39,540 nucleotides of DNA, taken from the IMG/VR virus record IMGVR_UViG_3300043772_002119, positions 1 through 39,540 of that record; one strand, given 5' to 3'. The stretch comes from a virus. Position numbers and translations under genes: made by a program. The notes under the pieces were generated by a model. It ran no database searches. It was given only the letters and a program-made list of their open reading frames with translations, and was not told where the DNA came from. Each line of letters opens with the position of its first letter. Position 1 is the first letter of the stretch. Below, one piece after another: positions 6,998 through 16,990 of the stretch.

Positions 6998-9900
6998 CGG
7001 CCAGCGCGGATACGCGCCAGTTCTTTTTCCCGCTCTTCGGCGGATTTAATCATGTCGCGTCGAGCCTTTTGAACAAGGCGAGCAAAGTCAGTGTCGTTTA
7101 GGCGCATGAGATAAAGCCAATCAGATAGCGCAGAGAAATAAAGAAGTCGTTTTTCTTCAGGGGTAAATGCTTCCATCTCTTCTTCGGAGGCCACCATTTT
7201 AGTACTAAGTGCCACTTGCTTTGCCTGATCAAAGCCGATCTCCAACATACCAAGACTCATCGCTCCACCATAGGTCTGATAACGATAGAGGGGTGAACGC
7301 TCCTTTTGATACTTGTCAAATGAGATAAGTTCTCCGTCATCACCCATGACCGATTCATCCTCAAGCTGCATGGCCGTAAGATAAGCGGCATAGTTGAAGG
7401 ACTTAATAAGTTGGGATTCAATAACTTGCGGCATGCCGCCAACGAGCAAGTTGGAACTCGCATCGGCAAGGAACTGGCGGAAATTCTTGCTGGCCTGCTC
7501 CTTCTGCTTCTCCTCGTCTGGCTCTTCGACATCCACACCCATCAAGCTGTAGAGTACTCCAATTGCTGATCCAGAAATAACAGGAAGGACATATCGCTTG
7601 GTAGCGTGGAAAAGAATGAGGCCACCGATTGTTCCTGCAAGCCCGCCCCGCGAACGCTTGTCCCCGCTCAAAACGTCTCGGACATCGGAATAAAGCCTCA
7701 TGCGTTGCTGAACAGCAAACGAGTTGAAGGGAACAAACATAGCCTTAAGAAGATTCTCGGCACCAGATTTTCCGCTTTGGGCAAACACCGCCATTTGGGT
7801 GGGGTCGGAAGATCCCTGATAGATGTCGGTCATCTGCTCGGCATAGGCTGCGGCTTCCTGCCTGTCATTATCGCCGTCAATTAGTTCAGACTCTTTATTC
7901 CAATCCGTAATTTGGATATTGCGCTTATTAAGTTCGGTCTCGTAGTAGGTCATCCAAGCTGCGGATGCGGCAATGAAGTCGGACTTCTTGAGGCCAATCA
8001 TCCAGACATCAGCAATCTTGCCAGCCTGCTCTTTGGCCTGATCCCATTTACTTTCAGAGAAGTAACGCTCAAGTCTGTTTTGATGGCCCTCCATTTGGTT
8101 GATATATTTGTAACCAGCAGATGCGTCACCGCGCCGTCCGATTGAGAATTTGTTAAGCAGGGTTCGGGCGGCTCTCTGATTAGATGGTGCGATATTACGG
8201 GCCAAAACCTCACCTCGCGCCCCACTACCCCAAGCTGTCACAAGCTGATCTGGGGGCTGTTTGATCCACTGATAAACGCCACCAAGGGCAATGCCTGTAC
8301 CAAGCTTTCGGGAGATAACGCCAACAGCATCGGCGGCTTTTTCAAACGCTCCGCGACTCATGGCACCTCGCCGCATCCTTGAAAGACGCAAACGATTGAG
8401 GCGATCCACAAAGAAGTCTTTGTTTGCCTGCCCACCAAACACCTGAGTCGATTCAGGGGTTTTCATAAACGAAGCTATTTGCTGCCAAGCTCCAGAAGTA
8501 TATGCCTTGTTAATCTGGTCTGACAGACTATTGAACGCACTGCGGCGAAGATTGAATTCAATTTCTTTTGGTGTTCCCGTAGTGCGATCCTTGGGAAGTG
8601 TTGAATAATCAACACGCTTAATAGTGTTGGCCGATTGTTTAGGGCGAAGAGAAACCTGATCGTAGAACACCTGTTCTTCCTCTTTGGTGATAGCAAGCGA
8701 AGGCCCAGCCGAATTAAAAGCAATCGGAAGATAGTCAGGGTTATCGTAGTTGTTTGCTTGGTCGTTGAAGTTCTCGTCAAAGCTTTTTAGGAAGTCTTTG
8801 TATTTAGGAAGTAGCGTATCCTTATACCAAATCAATGAATCGTAGTTAGGGCGATAGGTCTCTTTAAGTTTATCCAAAATATCTTGGGTCGAGGTTCCGT
8901 CGATCTGATTCAGGATTGCTTCAATTCGATCGGCCATTGCCACGCGATCAATCTCTCCAGATTGGCGGCGGTTAGAAATGTCCTGTCTAATCAGGTCTCG
9001 GCGCTGGGCAATGGAATCGGCATCGTCTTTTTGTGGAACGCGCTGAATCAGGAATCCCGCTATACCTTCGGCCAACAGACCATCTTGATTGCGCGAAGCT
9101 GCACCATAGTCCTTTTCAAGCTTGTTATGGAATCCCGCCATCTCTTCCTGAATCTGATCAATGGTGTTGTTGGCTTGTGTGAAACTTGAATTGAGATCAA
9201 GCATGCCCATGGACTTGTAGATCTTGGCCATAGATTTAAGACCGAAAGCATTGCGGAATGTGTCAGATACAGACTGGAGTTCCAGCGCCCATCCCCGCAT
9301 AGTCTTCTCAGCACTGATTGATCCAAAGGTCGGAAGGAGGTTTACCCAAGCCTTATTGCGGGATACCATCTCGCTATCTTGTGCTGCAATACGGGCATTC
9401 TGCTGGCCGTTGGCTACAGACATAAAGTATTCCGCGCCATTGGTTTGGTTGTTGAAGATTACATTGTTGGCAATGCGGATAAAGCGTTGGCGCTCCTCGG
9501 CATCCAAGGCCGCTGGATCAACCTTGGCCATAGCATCAACCACCTTGCGCTGGTCTTGTCGAAGTGGGGTAGAGTCATAAGCCCGCAACCCATCGCGGGT
9601 TTCAATGGCTTTCTCGGTCAAAAGATTGTCGATAGCCTCGCGATTTTCATTGGCTTCAATCTCTTTAATGACATCGAACGCCGCCAAAACCTCATTCACT
9701 TCCTCGGGATCAACCCCATATTTCTCGGCAAGGCGGAGGTTTACAGCACGATCAAGCTCGCGTTGGCTTTGAATCTCTTCATCCTTCGCGCTTGAAATAT
9801 AGCCCTTAATTTCAGAATCAGGAACAACCACATAGTCGGGAGATGTGACAGCTTTAAATCCCCGCATGTAGTAGTTTACCATCTCAGCAAACATTCTCGG

Positions 9901-12900
9901 ATCATCAAGACGATTAACGGCAATCTTGCCAATACTTTCCAATATACCTCGCTGCGGAGACATTGCGACCTTCGGTTGTGTGGAAAGTGCCTTGGCTCGC
10001 TTCTGTGCGTCTCGCGCTGCCTGAACATCGGCATCATAGTTGGTATTCTCAACAACCTTTGCGGCATAATCAGTGAAAGATTCGATGGACTTCTCGCTAG
10101 TCCAAATGACTTTGGCTGCACGTTTGGCAAGGGCTTGGGCTTGTTTCGGACGAACGGGGCCGCGAAGCTCCATAGCTTTGATAATCTCAACCACTTCATT
10201 AGCTGTCTCTTGTTGGGCTTTCTTGGCCTCGCGGGTAGCTGCTGCTTTGAGGCGGATCTGCTGATTGAGAGCGGTCTTCTCGTTGACTGTGATCTTGACG
10301 GGCGGAACCTTGACCCCCATAAACACATCGAACAGACGCTGCATGACGGGGCGCGGACGATCAGGATCAACCTCCTTGGGAAGCGTCACACCTTCAGGCA
10401 ATGCCTCCACCGAAAGACCAGTCTGGGTTTCAAGGAATGCAGTGGCGATAGATTGTTGGATATCGTATTGCTTGGCAATGGCATTGGCAACTTTCTTGGC
10501 ATTGGCTGGGGTGAGGTTGGTATTCTCCGTAATGAGATCTTGGAGTTGACGGGTATCGCCACCCTGATCCATCCAGATAGAAGCTATCTCGCTGATCTTG
10601 TAGGTGGTCGGGCCTTTAGCCTCGGACGCCGCATCCACCTTGGCCATAGACGCCGCCATAGTAGATAGAGTAGATGCTTCGGGGCTTCCATCGGAGAAGC
10701 TAATAACTCTTTCTGGCTGCTGTTCTGGCTCTGCCTCGGATTCAGCATCTATTCTTTCTTGAACTGTCATTCCAGTGGTAACGGGAGCTTCAAGTTCTGC
10801 AACTTGCATTGAGACATCAATGATCGCACTGGCCATGGAATCTGTGGGGAATCCAAACAAATCCCGAATAATACGAGTAAATTTAGTCCAGACACTTTGC
10901 TGGTCTGGAGCCTTTATTTGCTTAAGAAGGTCTTGAAATGACTGACTACTCCAAGCCTGCGCCACAAATTCATCAATATTGGCCAGACCATAATATTGGC
11001 TCCAAGTAAATGGATTTCCCGTAAGATTATTTACAATTTTTTTATCAAAAGCTTTTCTTTGTGAGTCTCTGGCTCTTCCGCCAGCTAATCCATTTTTTCC
11101 AAAGTACTCTTTTTCAAGTCCAAGTTGATTAATGGTTGTCTTATAAAGATTGATAAGATCTTTAACTGGCTGTGGAGTTGGTTTGTTTTTGAAAGCCCTA
11201 TCTAGAGCCCTTAAATATTCAGATCCTTGGGGATTTTTTGCTGTAATGTATTTATTTACGGCATCAGCGGTAAGAGTATGTCCAACTTCGTGTACGAGTG
11301 TTGCAACATTTAATGGCTTTTCAACTGACCTTCTTACAAAAGCTCCAGTGGCCGTTTGAATCCTGACCGTTTCCGTTAACGGAATTCCTATATCTCCATC
11401 ACCAAATCGCTTGGCTCCACCCTTGCGATTTCTTTCAGCATTTGAAATAATTTTATCAGCATCAAGAAGCTTAAGTGGAAGCTTTGAAAGTATTGCTGCC
11501 GCATCTTGAATCTGTGCATAAAAAGGCTTTGGAATATTGGGATCTTTTCTCCATCTTGCAATCCCGCCCTCGGCGTCCCAGTCTCTTGACTCAACAAGAT
11601 TAAGGCTGGAAAGATAAGTAAGTGCCTCGCGAGCCGTTTTACCAACAATGCTTTTTGGTTTTAAAGCTCTGGCTGGACTAATTCTTTCTTTATTTGCTCT
11701 TGCTGTGTCTTCTGCTGCGAGATCAACTTCCGTTGGCGATACCTCTCCCGCAACTGGTTGAGCAGTTCTAGCCGCTGCGATTTGTTGATTGAATTTTTCA
11801 TCGGCGGATGTTTGGGCATCTCCGATTTGCTGCATGGAGAATCCTCCAGTTTTTTCACTGGTTGCCTCCTTAACGAATCTGTCTGCTGTTCTTCCATCGA
11901 TATATCCTTCTTCTAGCAACTTACCAGCAACTGCGGCTCTTTCAAGCACTGTGAATTGATTAATGATCTTGGCAACATCTGGCTTTCCTTGGTTAACCTG
12001 TTCTTGTTCAACTCGCGCAACTGGAATAACTAGCTCTTGTTGTTCTGGAACAACTTGTTTTTCTGGAGTAATTGGTTCCACCGTTGGAACAACAGCTTCT
12101 TCGGGGACAACTTGCGGGGCTGGCGGCACATAGATCTCTCCTTCCAGCGTCCATCCCGTTGGTAGCGTGACGTTTGGCCCTACCTGATCCACTCCGATAC
12201 GAAGATTTTTTGAGATGGCTTCGGCTACTACTTCGTTTGATCCTGTGTCGATTTGGATCTTTCGGGCTTCGGGGTTCAGCCTTGGGCGCTCTGCTTCGGG
12301 CAACGCCTCTAGACCCGCTTGCGTGATCACTGGTTGGCCATTGTATAGCTCGACTAGTCCTTGACCGACCAACCCCGAAACATCCTCTTCTGTTTGTTCT
12401 GCTCTTGCTACTCGGCGTAGAGGTTCAAGATTCGGGGTTTCGGGAGTAGGGGTCACTTCGGGAGCCACCTCGGCTGGAGGGGTTGCTGCGGGGGCAGCTT
12501 CGGGGGTTGGGGCCAAAGCGGCGGTGGCGATATCTGATACAGGGTATCCCTCTTGAATCATCCGTTCTGTAATTTTTTGAAGAGCAATGGGATATCTCTC
12601 TTTCAAGAAGTCAATATCCTCCTGAGACCCCGTTATGATTAGGGAAGCGGCTTCTGCAATGTTCTCTGCTGGAGTGTCTTGTCCGTTGATTCCTTCAGAA
12701 AGCTTTCCTGTTTCGGGATTTTTGGGGCCGAATGCACCCTCGTCTGCCAAGTCAAACGCCGAAAGATCTTTCAGCATTGAATCAGAAAGTCTGTGCGAAA
12801 ATTCGTGACCTATGATTTCAAGCCTTTGCGCTTCAGTCTTTTCAAAAAACTTGGGGCCAACTGTAATCTTCTTCTCTACATCATGGACGTTAGCTTCTTC

Positions 12901-14457
12901 TTTTAGGTCGGGATTGTATGCGAAAAATTGTCCGCGCCCTGCCTTCACATCGCCTTCCGAAAGTGAGGCGAATTCTGTTTTGATTTGATTCCAAGCCGCT
13001 ACGTTTTCGCTGGCCTCTGGCGCGACTTCTGCGACAGGCTGCGGCTCTGTTACTACTGGCTCAACAACTGGCTCCACAGGGGCTACTGCGCCTTCGGGAG
13101 CGGGTTCTACGGGCGGGGTTACGGTAACTGTCGGCTCGACCCCGACTCCCTCCTCTTCTAGTTCTATTCCTGCTGCTGCGGTAGCTTCTTCTTGGAGGCG
13201 GGCTACTCGCTGTTCGGGGGTTTCTTGGGTTTGGACAATCTGTTCTGCTTGGCCTTCAACAAGGGATGCGGTAGCGGGAGCCACATCTTTATTCTGCCTT
13301 GCCACATCTTGGGTTTCAGACGCTGCGGCGGCTACCTGTTCTTTGGACGGAGGTTCGGTAGTGGGTCTTTGGATGCGGGGCTCGATGGCTCCAGCACCCA
13401 TACCAAGACCAAGTCCAACCAACCCCTCCATAGCGCCTTGAGAGAAGATGCCTTGAGTGAGAGAAATATTCGCGCCCTCGCGTTGAAGAGCAAGGTTGGA
13501 AGCAAACTTTTCTTGTGCTGCTTGAGCAAACTCAGGAACCGCCTCAGTCAATCCCGTCTTGAGAATATTGCCAACTCTGGTAGTCGTAGCATCAAGCCCG
13601 CCCTTGGTCAAAACCTTGCTGATAATCTTTTCAGCGCCAGTATAGGCTGACGCCGCACCCAAACCAGCGGCAACCAAAATCTGATCCAGATTCTTTCCAC
13701 CAAAAGACTGAGCCTCCATGGCGACCTGACGAGACTCTTCTTCGGTCTTGCCTTGCGCCAGCATCTCGTCTTTTACGGATTGGTAGATCTCACCCTTGGC
13801 AATACCCGCCCCCATACCAGCGCCCAATCCAGCTTGCACAGCTTGGATACCTCTAGCCCCAAGTCCAGCAGCCCTACCAGCCAAACCGCCAGCAGCAAAC
13901 ACGGCAAGCGATCCCAAGCCCGAAGCCACAAAATCAGCAGGAGCAACGGTAAATGCTTCAAGACCAGCCGACAACTGATCCAACATTCCCTTATCTTCTG
14001 CCTCTTTAAGAATGCGCCCAACCTCTTCCTCGTCTTGTTTGGAGGACGCCGAAAGTAAAGAACGATACCAATCTACGTTCTGGCTAAGATTTTGAGATAC
14101 GGGATTGTCTGCACCAAAAAGATCGGTCAACCCCTTAACGGAGTTATTAATACCAACAGCAAATTGAACTGGAAGATCGGCGGCTTGACGAAGAACACCT
14201 TCGCTGGGAGCTTGTGTAGTAAACTCTGGAGTCTTTGGGGCTTCTGGAAGTTGAAGGAGTCTTGATGTTGGAGTGGTCGGCTCCTCATCTAAAAACGTAA
14301 TCTTGCGTCCGCTTTGGGTAGTGAGGACTTCTGGCTCTGGCTTAACCGCCTCCTCGGCAGTCGGTTCTTCCTCGTCTAAAAAGGTAATCCCGCGCTTACC
14401 AGTCGTTGGCACAGCAGGAGCAATCTCGTCTTCTTCATCTAGAAACGTGATGGCCAT
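6994..14457 (-). CDS. Giant multidomain virion-type protein with two zinc-metalloprotease motifs
   Basis: 2487 residues. Seen in order: three copies of ITFLDEE (3-9, 24-30, 53-59); a hydrophobic, glycine/alanine-rich section (about 165-345) that could enter membranes; a proline/glutamate-rich linker; a zinc-protease-like domain with HEFSH at 551-555 and a later E in AENIAEAASL; more linker; a second one with HEVGH at 1056-1060 and IDEFVAQAW downstream; then about 1200 mostly helical residues. The end has a hydrophobic helix pair (GGLILFHATKRYVLPVI, SAIGVLYSLMGV). Proteins of this kind ('polyvalent' or internal virion proteins) are carried in phage heads and ejected with DNA. The exact role is inference. 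It starts in a TAATG overlap with the previous gene. Confidence 0.75.
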   Translation of the reverse strand: MAITFLDEEDEIAPAVPTTGKRGITFLDEEEPTAEEAVKPEPEVLTTQSGRKITFLDEEPTTPTSRLLQLPEAPKTPEFTTQAPSEGVLRQAADLPVQFAVGINNSVKGLTDLFGADNPVSQNLSQNVDWYRSLLSASSKQDEEEVGRILKEAEDKGMLDQLSAGLEAFTVAPADFVASGLGSLAVFAAGGLAGRAAGLGARGIQAVQAGLGAGMGAGIAKGEIYQSVKDEMLAQGKTEEESRQVAMEAQSFGGKNLDQILVAAGLGAASAYTGAEKIISKVLTKGGLDATTTRVGNILKTGLTEAVPEFAQAAQEKFASNLALQREGANISLTQGIFSQGAMEGLVGLGLGMGAGAIEPRIQRPTTEPPSKEQVAAAASETQDVARQNKDVAPATASLVEGQAEQIVQTQETPEQRVARLQEEATAAAGIELEEEGVGVEPTVTVTPPVEPAPEGAVAPVEPVVEPVVTEPQPVAEVAPEASENVAAWNQIKTEFASLSEGDVKAGRGQFFAYNPDLKEEANVHDVEKKITVGPKFFEKTEAQRLEIIGHEFSHRLSDSMLKDLSAFDLADEGAFGPKNPETGKLSEGINGQDTPAENIAEAASLIITGSQEDIDFLKERYPIALQKITERMIQEGYPVSDIATAALAPTPEAAPAATPPAEVAPEVTPTPETPNLEPLRRVARAEQTEEDVSGLVGQGLVELYNGQPVITQAGLEALPEAERPRLNPEARKIQIDTGSNEVVAEAISKNLRIGVDQVGPNVTLPTGWTLEGEIYVPPAPQVVPEEAVVPTVEPITPEKQVVPEQQELVIPVARVEQEQVNQGKPDVAKIINQFTVLERAAVAGKLLEEGYIDGRTADRFVKEATSEKTGGFSMQQIGDAQTSADEKFNQQIAAARTAQPVAGEVSPTEVDLAAEDTARANKERISPARALKPKSIVGKTAREALTYLSSLNLVESRDWDAEGGIARWRKDPNIPKPFYAQIQDAAAILSKLPLKLLDADKIISNAERNRKGGAKRFGDGDIGIPLTETVRIQTATGAFVRRSVEKPLNVATLVHEVGHTLTADAVNKYITAKNPQGSEYLRALDRAFKNKPTPQPVKDLINLYKTTINQLGLEKEYFGKNGLAGGRARDSQRKAFDKKIVNNLTGNPFTWSQYYGLANIDEFVAQAWSSQSFQDLLKQIKAPDQQSVWTKFTRIIRDLFGFPTDSMASAIIDVSMQVAELEAPVTTGMTVQERIDAESEAEPEQQPERVISFSDGSPEASTLSTMAASMAKVDAASEAKGPTTYKISEIASIWMDQGGDTRQLQDLITENTNLTPANAKKVANAIAKQYDIQQSIATAFLETQTGLSVEALPEGVTLPKEVDPDRPRPVMQRLFDVFMGVKVPPVKITVNEKTALNQQIRLKAAATREAKKAQQETANEVVEIIKAMELRGPVRPKQAQALAKRAAKVIWTSEKSIESFTDYAAKVVENTNYDADVQAARDAQKRAKALSTQPKVAMSPQRGILESIGKIAVNRLDDPRMFAEMVNYYMRGFKAVTSPDYVVVPDSEIKGYISSAKDEEIQSQRELDRAVNLRLAEKYGVDPEEVNEVLAAFDVIKEIEANENREAIDNLLTEKAIETRDGLRAYDSTPLRQDQRKVVDAMAKVDPAALDAEERQRFIRIANNVIFNNQTNGAEYFMSVANGQQNARIAAQDSEMVSRNKAWVNLLPTFGSISAEKTMRGWALELQSVSDTFRNAFGLKSMAKIYKSMGMLDLNSSFTQANNTIDQIQEEMAGFHNKLEKDYGAASRNQDGLLAEGIAGFLIQRVPQKDDADSIAQRRDLIRQDISNRRQSGEIDRVAMADRIEAILNQIDGTSTQDILDKLKETYRPNYDSLIWYKDTLLPKYKDFLKSFDENFNDQANNYDNPDYLPIAFNSAGPSLAITKEEEQVFYDQVSLRPKQSANTIKRVDYSTLPKDRTTGTPKEIEFNLRRSAFNSLSDQINKAYTSGAWQQIASFMKTPESTQVFGGQANKDFFVDRLNRLRLSRMRRGAMSRGAFEKAADAVGVISRKLGTGIALGGVYQWIKQPPDQLVTAWGSGARGEVLARNIAPSNQRAARTLLNKFSIGRRGDASAGYKYINQMEGHQNRLERYFSESKWDQAKEQAGKIADVWMIGLKKSDFIAASAAWMTYYETELNKRNIQITDWNKESELIDGDNDRQEAAAYAEQMTDIYQGSSDPTQMAVFAQSGKSGAENLLKAMFVPFNSFAVQQRMRLYSDVRDVLSGDKRSRGGLAGTIGGLILFHATKRYVLPVISGSAIGVLYSLMGVDVEEPDEEKQKEQASKNFRQFLADASSNLLVGGMPQVIESQLIKSFNYAAYLTAMQLEDESVMGDDGELISFDKYQKERSPLYRYQTYGGAMSLGMLEIGFDQAKQVALSTKMVASEEEMEAFTPEEKRLLYFSALSDWLYLMRLNDTDFARLVQKARRDMIKSAEEREKELARIRAGR
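7004..7028 (+). terminator. Possible rho-independent terminator of the plus-strand operon
   Basis: GCGCG (7004-7008), loop GATA, CGCGC (7013-7017), then CAG and a T-rich run TTCTTTTT (7021-7028). It lies 7 bases beyond the operon's last stop, inside the coding end of the opposing gene. The stem is only 5 bp and the T-run is interrupted, so this is tentative. Confidence 0.3.
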
Positions 14458-15650
14458 TAGTCTATTCTAGCTCGCCGTCCTCCGATTTCAACAATTGTTC
14501 CAGCCTGAAGCCCCGCCGCCTCCGCCTCTTCAAGAGTGTTAAATTTAGGAATTTCAGGTTGCGTTTGTTCTGATCCTTCGGCTGGTTTTTGTGGCATCAG
14601 TCCATTAAATCGCTCAACCAAAACATCTCGCTCGCTACGAAGGAACTCGGCCTTGGCGACATTTTCTTCACGAATCGTCCCCTTGGTTCTGCCAGCATCA
14701 AAGTTGGCCTTACGAATTTCGGAGTCAGTTTTGTTGATTTCATCCAAAACGGAACGCGCCAATCCCTTTGTTTCCTCGTCCAATTTTGCTGATGCAATTT
14801 CTTTGTTTTTATTTTCCAAGTCTTTGCGTTTTGCCTCGCCAATTGCTTTGGAGAGTCCAAGTTGGTCAACCTTTGAAATGGTTCCAGTTTGTGGATCGGT
14901 TGTGAAAAATTTTGTGGCATCAATGCCTAGCGTAGCAGCCTCTTCTTGCTGTCCAATAAGCCAAGACTGTTGTTCTTGAACACCTCTTTCGGCTTGTGTT
15001 GCGCGAGACTCTTGTGCCCTTAAGGCATCTTCATACAGCCTCATTACAGCCTGTCTTGCCGCCGCATTTTCCATTCCATATTGAGACCCCATCAAGTTTG
15101 TTATCCTTTCAAGATCCCTTTCATTTGATGGATTAATTGGTTCGGAAAATATTGGATTACCAGCTTCATCGGTTCCTGTTTGAACACCCCCACGGATTGA
15201 ATCAAAAATAAATTTTGCTTCGTCCCTGATCTTTGCTTGCCTTGCCTTTTCCATTTCTTGCGCCTCACGCGCAAGTCCAACTTCTTCCATTCGTATAGCA
15301 GATTCTTCCATTTGTTGCCCAATTAATTGGTTACGAAGATAATCCTGCTGTCGCTTATCCCACTCTTCTTGCATCCTGATAGCTCTGCGGGTGGTTCCAG
15401 TGGGGCGACCGCCGTATTCAACAGGCATTTGTTCCACTGGCCCACCACGCTCAATAACTTCTGCTGCCTGAAATGCTTTTTGTTCTTCTGGTGTAGACGG
15501 CCCCCATCCCCAGTCTCTACGAATTCGTTCACCTGTAGTAAGCGGGGAAATGCCAGCTTCAACTGCGCGGCGGCGGCTTGCTGTATCAGGAGCAACCCCG
15601 AATCCAAGGCGTTGGCGATTTAGATCAGAATCTGTTAGTCCATTTGCCAT
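14457..15650 (-). CDS. Predicted virion-associated coiled-coil protein
   Basis: 397 residues, rich in E, R, Q and A, with long helical stretches between about 80 and 350 (EEWDKRQQDYLRNQLIGQQ, KRKDLENKNKEIASAKLDE) suited to coiled coils. It ends in FNTLEEAEAAGL ... GTIVEIGGRRARID, a short C-terminal module I have seen on various phage virion proteins, though its function is not known. It lies directly upstream of the giant gene with a one-base TAATG overlap, so the two are probably made and packaged together. No enzyme motif is visible. Confidence 0.55.
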   Translation of the reverse strand: MANGLTDSDLNRQRLGFGVAPDTASRRRAVEAGISPLTTGERIRRDWGWGPSTPEEQKAFQAAEVIERGGPVEQMPVEYGGRPTGTTRRAIRMQEEWDKRQQDYLRNQLIGQQMEESAIRMEEVGLAREAQEMEKARQAKIRDEAKFIFDSIRGGVQTGTDEAGNPIFSEPINPSNERDLERITNLMGSQYGMENAAARQAVMRLYEDALRAQESRATQAERGVQEQQSWLIGQQEEAATLGIDATKFFTTDPQTGTISKVDQLGLSKAIGEAKRKDLENKNKEIASAKLDEETKGLARSVLDEINKTDSEIRKANFDAGRTKGTIREENVAKAEFLRSERDVLVERFNGLMPQKPAEGSEQTQPEIPKFNTLEEAEAAGLQAGTIVEIGGRRARID

Positions 15651-15656
15651 AATATT

Positions 15657-16634
15657 TTAAACAGGAATATACCTTCCAGACTCTTCATCATACACAACAT
15701 CTCCGTTACCAGTCGGAATACGAACCATAGGTTGTCCGCTACCTGAAAATCCATAAAGGCTGGAAGGGGTGTTGTTATATGTGCGCCCACGAATTGGGTT
15801 GTTTCCTGTATAGTTGCTCCAAGAGCGTTGGGTCGTTTGACCGCCAGTGGTTGGCCGCGCTCGTTGTGCTGTTTGGGATTGTGCAACTGTTTGTTGCTGT
15901 GGTTGCGGCCCGCCACGTTGAGACGCAAAATAATCTTCATTTGCTTTTGCTATTCTTTTTGCCATCTCTCTTCCACCCTGTCTAGCCCGCTCAAGCCGAT
16001 CTTGTTGAGTAAGCTGCTCACGAACATTCTGTAACCTTGCTCCCATTTTTGGCATTTGAGCCAAACGCTGTGCAGCATCCTCTTGACCCCTTGTTGGATA
16101 AACCATTCCGTAGGCGGTTTGAACCCCAACTCTCTGGGGTGTAGCTGGCGCAACAGGGGTGGTTGGCTGTGGGGCGTATGCACCCCTGCCGTAAAACGCA
16201 TCAATATCGTCTGCCGTGGCTGGACGGGGATTTGCGGCGGCAACTTGCGCTGGCTGGGTACTCGGCATAGTTGGCGGCATTTGCGGAACCGTAGGATAAA
16301 TATCAAATCCACCGATTGGAGTTCCGCTCGGAAAGGTTGGAGTTACGGGAGTTGGGAGTTCTTGACGAGGCCCGCGCCCCTGTGCTGCCCCGCCAATTAA
16401 TGGCGTATTGGCAAGTGGATTAAGGCTCTGTAAAAATGGAACAGGATTTAGGTTGGGAGCTTGGGCTCCCTGTGGAATCGGGCGAATACCAGCAGGCATT
16501 GGAGGGTTGGCTCCCATTGACTGCCCCATAGAGGAAAACATACTGGAAAGTGCGCGACCAACCCTTGGCAACAATGGTTGCCCCAAAAAAGAGTTTTGAT
16601 CGGCAAATGAAGAGAATGGATTTTGCGGGGGCAT
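15657..16634 (-). CDS. Proline/glutamine-rich predicted structural protein
   Basis: 325 residues, low complexity and likely disordered: repeated PxxP and Q runs (PTVPQMPPTMPSTQPAQ), a basic helical middle (RLQNVREQLTQQDRLERARQGG) and a C-terminus ending DVVYDEESGRYIPV. It sits six bases upstream of the 397-residue gene and four bases after the 115-residue gene. Position and composition suggest a minor virion or ejectosome component. No family recognised. Confidence 0.5.
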   Translation of the reverse strand: MPPQNPFSSFADQNSFLGQPLLPRVGRALSSMFSSMGQSMGANPPMPAGIRPIPQGAQAPNLNPVPFLQSLNPLANTPLIGGAAQGRGPRQELPTPVTPTFPSGTPIGGFDIYPTVPQMPPTMPSTQPAQVAAANPRPATADDIDAFYGRGAYAPQPTTPVAPATPQRVGVQTAYGMVYPTRGQEDAAQRLAQMPKMGARLQNVREQLTQQDRLERARQGGREMAKRIAKANEDYFASQRGGPQPQQQTVAQSQTAQRARPTTGGQTTQRSWSNYTGNNPIRGRTYNNTPSSLYGFSGSGQPMVRIPTGNGDVVYDEESGRYIPV

Positions 16635-16637
16635 ATA

Positions 16638-16985
16638 TTAAGAATATGGAAATCTAAACGTTTGATTTTGATTCCACCAATTACCCTGTTTCATTTGACC
16701 GCCAAGTTCCGCTGGAACGCGCTGACCAGCAAACATTCCAAGCATTCCTCCACCAGCCGTAGATCCACCTGTAAATGTTGCGCCTTGTGGGAAAAATGAT
16801 GTGGCATAGGCTCCAGCGCGAAATTGTTGCATTGGGTCTGCTGCCATTGGGGAGCCTCCTTCCATTTGTAGTCCGCGAGAATACAGATTTCCAAACGCTT
16901 CTTCACGGGCGCGTTTTTGCCAGTCTTGCTGGCCCATAATGCCCATTCCTCCAGTCATAAAATTTCCTAGTCCAGATCCAACCAT
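16638..16985 (-). CDS. Small glycine/methionine-rich predicted structural protein
   Basis: 115 residues from ATG 16985 (MVGSGLGNFMTGGMGIMG), rich in G, M and Q. A TTG at 17024 would extend it into the upstream gene but has no Shine-Dalgarno. The chosen ATG lies 5 bases after the preceding stop (16991-16993). The middle has a short helix (QQDWQKRAREEAFGNLYSRGL). Probably a small virion protein of the same module; function unknown. Confidence 0.5.
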   Translation of the reverse strand: MVGSGLGNFMTGGMGIMGQQDWQKRAREEAFGNLYSRGLQMEGGSPMAADPMQQFRAGAYATSFFPQGATFTGGSTAGGGMLGMFAGQRVPAELGGQMKQGNWWNQNQTFRFPYS

Positions 16986-16990
16986 AATAA

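Noticed and set aside
9976-10668. 230-codon plus-strand frame inside the giant gene
   Set aside because: Antisense shadow of the giant protein; no Shine-Dalgarno and no recognisable sequence.
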